This document shows, piece by piece, positions 28,529 to 34,540 of a stretch of 64,000 nt of DNA. The DNA comes from Methylotuvimicrobium sp. KM2. GTDB lineage: Bacteria > Pseudomonadota > Gammaproteobacteria > Methylococcales > Methylomonadaceae. The notes under the pieces were generated by a model that searched no databases, was not told the origin of the DNA, and saw only the letters and a list, made by a program, of their open reading frames with translations. The stretch covers positions 310,001-374,000 of the forward strand of contig NZ_CP150634.1 in the NCBI RefSeq assembly GCF_038051925.1. The letters run 5' to 3'. The translations under genes were made by a program, and so were the position numbers. Every line of letters starts with the position of its first letter. Position 1 is the stretch's first letter.

Positions 28529-28947
28529 AGCGCGGTAACTTCCGTCCGCGATTGGTAAAAACCTATGGCGACATACGGCTTGGCCGTTTGACGCCCTACC
28601 AATTGCAATTTACGGCCTTCACAAACAAAAAAAATCAGCCAACGTACCTTTTTGTTTCGCTGGTTTCATTTCCGTTGCCCATTCAGTCGGCCAAACTAAT
28701 TTGAGCAGGTCTAGATTGGTAGTATTGTTTGCTAATCATCTAGGTAGAACAGTCAGTTAGCCGATTGCCCCTCACAAATTTCGGTGAAAGGAATAACCGC
28801 GCCGGGCTTTTCAAAACTCCTCGCTTTGGAAAAAAGGACCTAGCTGAAATATAAAATAAAACCGGCCCCTTTACTTCCCATTTCCCAAAAAAGCTATGAT
28901 TCTAGACCTGACCCTACTGCCCTACCTCTTTTTTCCGAAAGCGTCAT
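28529..28947. other. Gap with hairpin family copy 4
   Basis: The only structure seen is another hairpin-family repeat at about 28812-28915 (GCTGAAATATAAAATAAAAC, AAGCTATGATTCTAGACC). The rest shows no gene or RNA that I can support. Confidence 0.55.
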
Positions 28948-29502
28948 TCATCGTTGCAACAAACGAGCACCGGAACCGACTCTTTGCCCTACATATTGAT
29001 GAATGACCGTCATATATTCTCTTCCTGTCTTCGTTCTTCGTTTCGCAACAAACCGGATAACCCCTAAAACTTTTACAATTTCTTGGGTTGCGACATCTTT
29101 CAAGTCTTGTCTTATTGCTTCGTCGACGTAGTTAAATCCATTCACAATTATCTGATTATCCTCATCTATTTTTTGGTCTTGAAAATGGTATTTATCAATA
29201 AGTAACTCAATGATTTTAATTGCATTGCCGTCGCTCAATCGGCCTCCATTTTCTATGTCATATGCGCATAAAGCACCTTCTATTGAATTTCCGTAAGACT
29301 CAAGCCCCATATTGCGGTCCATATCGGAAACAGAATAAGAAGGAGCTTCATTGTAATTCCGCTTTGGTTTTTGATAGAACACACACTCTGAACATGCCGC
29401 TTCTGTTCTGGTATTTCCACAGCACAGGCTACAAATCAAGTCTCCTGTAATCAAGCATTTCCGCTTCCCTTTTCTAGTATTACATATTGGACACTTTGCC
29501 AT
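28948..29502 (-). CDS. Cysteine-rich zinc-binding hypothetical protein
   Basis: A 184-residue protein. The first 45 residues carry four CxxC-like pairs (CPICNTRKGKRKC, CSLCC, CSEC), expected to bind one or two zinc ions. The rest (about 50-184) is a mixed helical domain that I do not recognise, with a strong basic tail (RFVAKRRTKTGREYM). The ribosome site AGGAGA supports the start. It is a single gene flanked by repeats in a toxin-antitoxin-rich stretch. Confidence 0.6.
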   Translation of the reverse strand: MAKCPICNTRKGKRKCLITGDLICSLCCGNTRTEAACSECVFYQKPKRNYNEAPSYSVSDMDRNMGLESYGNSIEGALCAYDIENGGRLSDGNAIKIIELLIDKYHFQDQKIDEDNQIIVNGFNYVDEAIRQDLKDVATQEIVKVLGVIRFVAKRRTKTGREYMTVIHQYVGQRVGSGARLLQR

Positions 29503-29576
29503 CTTATCTCCTGGTTAATTTTTTGCTCTTCAATTAAATTTCTGGATGCCACTCTCTTTATACCCAAAAATTCAAA

Positions 29577-29625
29577 AAAAGGGGTCGGGCTAAATTATTA
29601 ATTAAACCCGACCCCTTTTTCGCTT
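29577..29625. terminator. Symmetric hairpin AAAAGGGGTCGGG ... CCCGACCCCTTTT
   Basis: Arms of about 14 bp flank an AT-rich loop, and A and T runs lie at the two ends. It can act as a terminator in both directions. It is a short form of the hairpin family. Confidence 0.6.
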
Positions 29626-29667
29626 ATTCTCTGCACTGCGCGTCCCATTCCTTAACCTGCCTACTTA

Positions 29668-29783
29668 CGGGGACCGGCGCCGTTGCGTGGTATTACACAT
29701 AAGAAATCCAATGCGCCTAATCGCGCATTCCGACTGGATTATGATCTGGGGAGATAATGCCGTCAAGCAGGAGAAGAAGGCTT
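29668..29783. repeat. Duplicated segment, copy 2
   Basis: Near copy of 22978-23085 (shared TAATCGCGCATTCCGACT- and GATTATGATCTGGGGAGATA). Confidence 0.75.
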
Positions 29784-29832
29784 GAAAAAAGGGTCAGGTT
29801 TAATTATTAATTTAACCTGACCCCTTTTTTAT
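29783..29832. terminator. Near-perfect palindrome AAAAAAGGGTCAGG ... CCTGACCCCTTTTTT
   Basis: The arms are over 18 bp long, including the AT-rich centre. The A/T runs outside make it a likely bidirectional terminator, placed just after the YgiT-type antitoxin gene that reads towards it. Confidence 0.65.
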
Positions 29833-29852
29833 GTTGGCATCAGCAGGCAGAC

Positions 29853-30080
29853 TCAGGCCGCTCTATATTGCCGTACATCAATCTCCACTCCGGCACGAAT
29901 AGCTTGCTCAGCTTGTTCGAGAATCGATCGGGTGATGTCGTCATCAATATATTCTTCACCGCAATTATTACAAATCTGTGCAGGTACATTTTTGAAAACC
30001 AAGGTTGTTGAACCTCTCTCCAGTGTGGTGCTCGTTGTACCGTTTAGGGTCTCACCATATTTACAAATTGGGCATTTCAT
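29853..30080 (-). CDS. YgiT/MqsA-type zinc-finger antitoxin
   Basis: A 75-residue protein. CPICKYGE and CNNCGEEYID form the two CxxC zinc knuckles of YgiT-type antitoxins; DDITRSILEQAEQAI is the dimer helix. The MqsA helix-turn-helix domain is absent, as in the short form. Its start overlaps the stop of the DUF4258 gene by 4 bp, so they form one unit. Confidence 0.85.
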   Translation of the reverse strand: MKCPICKYGETLNGTTSTTLERGSTTLVFKNVPAQICNNCGEEYIDDDITRSILEQAEQAIRAGVEIDVRQYRAA

Positions 30081-30349
30081 GGTCGTTTCTTTTTAAAGTC
30101 GTTATTCCAAAGCATTGGATCAGGCTTATATACTGTAATGATCACCATTTCATCATCTTCGGTTTTTGCAGTTAAAACATGAATAGGTTTATGGTCAATC
30201 CATCCCAATAACAAATAACTTGGGTAAGGCTTATCCTCGGGGTAGTGAGCGATAATATCATTCTGAATCAACACAGAGCGGATGTCTTGGTCTGTTATGC
30301 CTCGTTCAAACATTCGAATGACCGCATGTTTTCTATAAATTAATTTCAT
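30077..30349 (-). CDS. DUF4258 protein, probable toxin
   Basis: A 90-residue protein with the DUF4258 pattern: YRKHAVIRMFERGITDQDIRSVL, then YPSYLLLGWIDHKPIHVLTAKT and EMVIITVYKPDPMLWNNDF. The family fold resembles RelE/MqsR-like ribonucleases, and pairing with a YgiT-type antitoxin is common. The gene order is toxin first, as in mqsRA. Confidence 0.82.
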   Translation of the reverse strand: MKLIYRKHAVIRMFERGITDQDIRSVLIQNDIIAHYPEDKPYPSYLLLGWIDHKPIHVLTAKTEDDEMVIITVYKPDPMLWNNDFKKKRP

Positions 30350-30384
30350 TTTGAAAAAACAGACTGTTTCAGCTTATCTAAGTC

Positions 30385-30490
30385 ACTCGATGCGCAGAGC
30401 CCGCGTAGCTCCGATTAGCGAACGCGTAATCAGCGGAATGATGGCTACATTCGTGCGATTACGCTATGCTAATCGCACCTACGGCCCTCG
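30385..30490. repeat. REP-like palindrome (CGATTAGCGAACGCGTAATC)
   Basis: CGTAGCTCCGATTAGCGAA (about 30404) and GCGATTACGCTATGCTAATCG (about 30456) pair as an imperfect palindrome. Such REP units are the usual substrates of RAYT transposases, two of which lie in damaged form in this window. Confidence 0.6.
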
Positions 30491-30509
30491 AAACCCCATT
30501 GCCCGTTTG

Positions 30510-30801
30510 TTATGTGCGGTTTTTCCAAGACGTAGGATCTTTCTTCGCATGAAGCACAGCCCTGACAATGATATTTTGAACTCAATAGAATACACGGAGA
30601 GGAAACCGAGTTATTGAAGTGCGCCTTAGTTCTTTGTAAATTTTGCGGTAAATGAGCGGATTCTTTTGAAGTTTATCTAAGGCTTCTTCTACGCAAAGTA
30701 AAAAATCATGGTCAAGGCCTATCCCTTTTCTCTTCGAAAAATTCGAATGGCTCCTCGATATCAAACTCTGCTTCTTTCCGAAGTGTGAGTTTGTATTTCA
30801 T
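30510..30801 (-). pseudogene. RelE/ParE-type toxin, damaged duplicate
   Basis: The DNA is a near copy of 27324-27620. Three changes inactivate or alter it: an extra base in the run at about 30722 shifts the frame early, TTA becomes TGA after RVFY, and 6 bp are lost just after. The toxin cannot be made whole. Confidence 0.88.
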
Positions 30802-31001
30802 TTCTTAGATAGTATTCGAGCTTTAACATTAGACCACAAAGCCCCTACGTTCTGATCAATTTCGAACGATGCGAGTCGCCAATCTAGTTCCGCTTTCTGT
30901 GCTTCGGTGAGCTCTATTTCCGAATCTTCAGCAACAATGCTGTCCCATAGGGCTTCGGCAAGAATAATACGTTCAGAAACAGTAAGAGATTGAATCTCCA
31001 T
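30798..31001 (-). CDS. Addiction module antitoxin, copy 2 (solitary)
   Basis: A 67-residue protein nearly identical to the product of 27617-27820: MEIQSLTVSERIILAEALWD, LTEAQKAELDWRLASFEIDQNV. The frame is intact while the partner toxin is dead. It could neutralise the toxin of copy 1. Confidence 0.85.
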   Translation of the reverse strand: MEIQSLTVSERIILAEALWDSIVAEDSEIELTEAQKAELDWRLASFEIDQNVGALWSNVKARILSKK

Positions 31002-31040
31002 AACATTTACCTCGTGTTGGACAGGCAAAAAAAATTTTAA

Positions 31041-31150
31041 CACAACTCTAGGGCAGAACAAGATGGGTAGAGTAGAGAGCAGACAGCCATCACGGAACAT
31101 CGGCTTGTCTGTTGCCGCTTCTCTCACCTGACGGTGTTTCACTAGCCCGC
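31041..31150 (-). ncRNA. Group II intron 3' end remnant (copy B)
   Basis: On the minus strand CTAGTGAAACACCGTCAGG, GAGAGAAGCGGCAACAGAC and TGCTCTCTACTCTACCCATC align with 33157-33245 of the complete intron. It has the same position relative to the antitoxin as copy A, so it was duplicated together with the toxin-antitoxin pair. Confidence 0.65.
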
Positions 31151-31184
31151 ACGCAACGCGCAACGGGGTCAGGTCACGCAACGG

Positions 31185-31254
31185 GGTCAGGTCTTGAATT
31201 TTGCAAATACGTCCTTGCATAAGCGAGACTTAACGCAAATTACAAGACCTGACC
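31185..31254. repeat. Inverted repeat directly before the intron
   Basis: GGTCAGGTCTTG (31185-31196) and CAAGACCTGACC (31243-31254) are perfect inverted repeats; the next eight bases inward pair mostly too. The hairpin ends where the intron RNA seems to begin. Confidence 0.65.
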
Positions 31255-31741
31255 GTTCGCAGTAACAGCAGTAAATCTAGCGGGTTAAAGTCCCGTCCAA
31301 GGAATTGTCCGTACGCCTTGGTAGTATGAGGAAGCGGCATCGTGGTAACACGGTGTCGTAAGTTTCCAAACAGCAAGAGAGCAGGCCGTAACGCAAGTGA
31401 ACCTACACGTAGCCTCGTAAACGAATTGGAGGAGCCGACCCTGTGGTCAGAAGGGGAAGGCCGTTGGATGGATACTGAAATAACGGAAGTGGTATCCGTC
31501 GACTTCCGGGGTAGCAGGGTCGGCATGTTCTTGAAGATTCATTGCCCAGTGCTGGAGACCCGTTGCGGCGGTGGGGAGGCCATCGACTATTGCGTATAAG
31601 GAAACGAAGGCGCAATAGGCCGTAACGGGAGTCGGAGGGGTTCATAGTACCGATGGAAGTCTAGGGACAACATAACCCAGACCGAGGGAAGGGACCCTGC
31701 TTTGTTCATGTAACCGAAGAGTGGAGGAAAAGGGGATTGCC

Positions 31742-33079
31742 ATGTTGCTAATAACCCCTGATGAAATCAGGACACTACAGAGGAAGCTCTATACCAAGGC
31801 CAAGCAAGAACCGGCCTATCGCTTCTATGCGCTCTATGACAAGGTGTGGCGGGCAGACATCCTCATGTTTGCTTACCGCCTTGTCCGTGCTAACAAAGGA
31901 AGTCCCGGCGTTGACGGAGTGAACTTCGAGGACATAGAGCAGAAGATAGGGATAGACCAGTTTTTGTCGGAATTAGCTCAAGACCTGAAAGACAAGACTT
32001 ATCACCCAAGTCCGGTACGGCGCGTCATGATTCCCAAAGCGGACGGCAGTCAGCGCCCGCTGGGCATTCCGACGATCCGCGACCGGGTAGCCCAGATGGC
32101 GGTAAAACTCGTCATTGAACCGATATTTGAAGCGGATTTCTGCCCGAACTCCTACGGATTTCGGCCAAAGAAATCGGCCCACGACGCGGTTGATGAAATA
32201 GCGGAAGCGCTACATCAGGGCTATACCCAAGTGATTGATGCCGATCTGTCGAAATACTTCGATAGCATCCCTCACGCCAAACTGCTGGCCGTTATTGCCG
32301 AGCGCATTGTTGATGGTGCGATATTGCACGTCATCAAGCTATGGCTCAAAGCACCGGTCATCGAAGAGGATAAGGACGGCACCAAGAAGCATATGGGCGG
32401 CGGCAAAGCAAACAGCAAGGGCACGCCGCAAGGTGGAGTCATTTCACCGTTGCTATCGAACTGCTACCTGCATTTACTTGACCGGATATGGGAGAAACAT
32501 CAGCTACGATGGAAGTTAAAGGCGCGCATCGTCCGTTATGCGGATGATTTTGTCGTGCTGTGTGCAGGTGCAGTTGATGCACCATTGGCCGCGGTACGGC
32601 ATGTGCTGGATCGTCTTGATCTTGAGTTGAATGATACCAAAACCCGCATAGTTGATGCCAGAGAGGAAAGTTTTAACTTCTTGGGTTTTTCAATCAGGGT
32701 GAGCAAGGGATTGAAGTCGGGCAAAAGTTATCCGCATGTCTGCCCGGCACCGAAATCGCTTGCGAAAATCAAAGACCGTATAACGCAATTGACCGCACGG
32801 GAGCGTACGCCGATACCGTTGGAAGATATTATAGGAAGCATGAACGCCAGCCTTCGCGGCTGGTCGGGTTACTTTCACTATCGCAATTCCAATGGCGTAC
32901 TGGAAAAGGTGAAGACGCATGCTGAAGAACGTCTGCGAAAGCACCTCATGAAGCGGCACAAGGTCAAAGACCGTGGGATCGGCCTCGGTCGTTTCCCAAG
33001 CCAGCAGTTATATGCGAGATACGGGTTATACAAGGTTCCGACAAAGGCGGGCTGGAAAACAGCGCATGCCGTGGTGTGA
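31742..33079 (+). CDS. ltrA: Group II intron reverse transcriptase/maturase
   Basis: A 445-residue protein from the ATG at 31742; a GTG at 31721 is in frame, but GGAGG at 31723 fits the ATG better. RT blocks are in order: RANKGSPGVDGV, KTYHPSPVRRVMIPKADGSQRPLGIPT, DADLSKYFDSIPH, KGTPQGGVISPLLSN, the active site RYADDFVVLCAG (about 264-275), and FNFLGFSIR. The maturase domain follows (SMNASLRGWSGYFHYRNS). No HNH endonuclease domain is present. It splices its own intron RNA and copies it into new sites. All key residues are intact. Confidence 0.95.
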   Translation: MLLITPDEIRTLQRKLYTKAKQEPAYRFYALYDKVWRADILMFAYRLVRANKGSPGVDGVNFEDIEQKIGIDQFLSELAQDLKDKTYHPSPVRRVMIPKADGSQRPLGIPTIRDRVAQMAVKLVIEPIFEADFCPNSYGFRPKKSAHDAVDEIAEALHQGYTQVIDADLSKYFDSIPHAKLLAVIAERIVDGAILHVIKLWLKAPVIEEDKDGTKKHMGGGKANSKGTPQGGVISPLLSNCYLHLLDRIWEKHQLRWKLKARIVRYADDFVVLCAGAVDAPLAAVRHVLDRLDLELNDTKTRIVDAREESFNFLGFSIRVSKGLKSGKSYPHVCPAPKSLAKIKDRITQLTARERTPIPLEDIIGSMNASLRGWSGYFHYRNSNGVLEKVKTHAEERLRKHLMKRHKVKDRGIGLGRFPSQQLYARYGLYKVPTKAGWKTAHAVV

Positions 33080-33089
33080 AGAACATCGG

Positions 33090-33124
33090 AAAGCCGTGTG
33101 CGTTAATAGCGCATGCACGGTTTG
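33090..33124 (+). ncRNA. Group II intron domain V
   Basis: AAAGCCGTGTGCGTTAATAG followed by CGCATGCACGGTTT forms the short hairpin with the AGC triad that makes the catalytic core of group II introns. It is placed just after the ORF as expected. Confidence 0.8.
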
Positions 33125-33344
33125 ATGAGGGAGGACAGGAGAAACTAACTATGATAAAGCTAATGAGGCACCGCCAGACGAAAGGGGCGGAAACAGATAG
33201 GCCATGTCTACGGAAAGTGAAATCCTGTTCTCTACTCTACCTATTTATTCTGCGTCGGCTGAAAGGAAGTTGGGAGAATTTATATGGAGAATGGCAAGCG
33301 GTAATGTCAAATGTAAGGACTGAGCCTAAGATTTACGGGTGTGG

Positions 33345-33395
33345 GCACCTCTATTTTCCAAAAAAAGCTATGGATCTAGAACCTGTTGCATGGCT
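33345..33395. repeat. Partial hairpin-family repeat
   Basis: CAAAAAAAGCTATGGATCTA and GAACCTGTTGC match the right half of the copies at 23090 and 27985. Except for this and the terminator below, 33241-33570 shows no feature. Confidence 0.55.
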
Positions 33396-33447
33396 GTGGC
33401 CGCATTTACTCGGAATCTATTCAAGTGATAGAATGCGAATCAAAAGC

Positions 33448-33490
33448 AACCTCGAAAACCTAGAACCTAGTGTTTTCGAGGTTTTTTGTT
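33448..33490 (+). terminator. Rho-independent terminator
   Basis: AACCTCGAAAAC (33448-33459) and GTTTTCGAGGTT (33472-33483) form a 12-bp perfect stem with a 12-base loop, followed by TTTTTG. No gene stands directly before it, so it is probably left from a lost unit, or it ends intron read-through. Confidence 0.8.
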
Positions 33491-33570
33491 GCACTCATTT
33501 TTTGAAACGAGTATCTATAATGATAATAAGAGCTGTATAAGCAGCCGATTTAATAACCGGCGGAGACATA

Positions 33571-33813
33571 ATGATGAAGCAGCAAGAAGAGTATGCCACA
33601 AAAAAAGATGCGTCAGTATTCTGGAAAGCATTTTTTGAAGTCCTATCCGGCACGTCGCTCTATGCCTCTCAAGGACATATAAATTTAGAGCAACGGGGGG
33701 ACGCTATGAATAAAATGTCTGATCTTGAAAGACTGCGCGGAGATTGGCAAAAAATAGGAGCGGATTTCCGTGTCTCGATCAACAAAGCAAAACAAACAAC
33801 AGAACGATTCTAA
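33571..33813 (+). CDS. Small hypothetical protein upstream of DUF2335 gene
   Basis: An 80-residue protein with GGCGGAG before the ATG. The C-terminal part, MSDLERLRGDWQKIGADFRVSINKAKQTTE, is amphipathic and charged. The gene overlaps the DUF2335 gene by 44 bp, which suggests coupled translation. I recognise no domain with certainty. An alternative start at an internal Met before NKMSDLERL (33707) would give a 35-residue peptide. Confidence 0.5.
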   Translation: MMKQQEEYATKKDASVFWKAFFEVLSGTSLYASQGHINLEQRGDAMNKMSDLERLRGDWQKIGADFRVSINKAKQTTERF

Positions 33814-34135
33814 TCAAATTGTGTCGGCGCAATGGCAAGGCCCGTTGCCGCCGCCGTCTACCCTTAGGGAATTCGACGACATTATCCAAAATGGCGCCGA
33901 ACGGATCATGAGAATGGCGGAGATAGAACAACAGCATCGGCATGATTCTGAGAAAAAATTGATAGAAAATGATGTCAGGTCAATTAGGCGAGGTCAGTAT
34001 TTAGGCTGGTTGGTCGCCGCATTATCGATTACCGGCGCGGTGGTCACCGCCTATTGGGGCGCACATTGGGCTGTTTCTTGTGCGCTGGTCGGCGTTCCTA
34101 TTTTGGGTACCGTGAAAGCCATTATTGGGAAATAA
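33770..34135 (+). CDS. DUF2335 membrane protein
   Basis: A 121-residue protein with the family signature: QWQGPLPPPSTLREFDDIIQNGAERIMRMAEIEQQHRHDSEKK near residues 22-64, then two hydrophobic helices (YLGWLVAALSITGAVVTAYW and AVSCALVGVPILGTVKAII). DUF2335 proteins are small inner-membrane proteins of unknown role that often sit in prophages and genomic islands. Confidence 0.85.
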   Translation: MSRSTKQNKQQNDSNQIVSAQWQGPLPPPSTLREFDDIIQNGAERIMRMAEIEQQHRHDSEKKLIENDVRSIRRGQYLGWLVAALSITGAVVTAYWGAHWAVSCALVGVPILGTVKAIIGK

Positions 34136-34249
34136 CGGAAAAATTCGCGCTGCTCAACACTGAGCAACAACGGGGTAAAAGCACTAGAAAGCAGCACTAG
34201 AAAGCAGGGTCAGCTCTTAGAAAGCAGGGTCAGCTCTAACATTCCAACA

Positions 34250-34540
34250 TCATTCCCTGTGATTCTTTTCAAATTGCCGCACAGCACGACTTACAGTCAT
34301 ATAGTGAACACCGAAATGGTCGCCAATCTCTGACATGCTATAGGCACCAGACAAATAGGCTCGGGCCATCGCTTCATTTCGGTTCCGATAGCGTTGTTGA
34401 TAATCATTCAGCGGCATCGCGACAGATCGCCGGTGGGCTTTTGAAACTTCCCGGAGTTCTTCAGGCTTATTTTCCAGTCGGTGCCCCTCGACGAACGCAT
34501 CATCACCTAGCCCATGTTTGACACCTAACTTTAAAACTCT
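34250..34540 (-). pseudogene. RAYT transposase, C-terminal part
   Basis: Minus-strand frame: LGVKHGLGDDAFVEGHRLENK, PEELREVSKAHRR, then a helix-turn-helix-like tail, YLSGAYSMSEIGDHFGVHYM, ending at TGA 34250-34252. This is the expected continuation of the N-terminal part that stops at 36675. The two parts are separated by about 2.1 kb of inserted DNA. Confidence 0.85.

Larger units (their letters stand above)
31255..33240 (+). mobile_element. Group II intron, about 1.99 kb
   Basis: The 5' part has TCTAGCGGGTTAAAGTCCCG, typical of domain I. The ORF lies at 31742-33079. Domain V follows at 33090-33124. Domain VI seems to be closed by GAGG-GA-GGACAGG (from 33127) pairing with CCTGTTC-TCTA-CTC (to 33239), and the intron would end in ...CTCTAC, in keeping with the usual AY end. 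The 5' end is less certain; GTTCGC at 31255 departs from the usual GTGYG. Confidence 0.8.

Noticed and set aside
33380..33450. tRNA or tmRNA remnant before the strong terminator
   Set aside because: The sequence before the terminator has no T-loop GGTTCGAATC-type motif and does not fold as a cloverleaf by eye.
26251..33500. Chromosomal integron cassette array
   Set aside because: Small toxin-antitoxin units separated by repeats recall an integron, but the units face both ways, the repeats lack paired GTTRRRY/RYYYAAC core sites, and no IntI integrase is present.
33076..33540. 154-codon frame after the intron RT
   Set aside because: It overlaps domains V and VI of the intron and the terminator hairpin; it is an RNA region read by chance.
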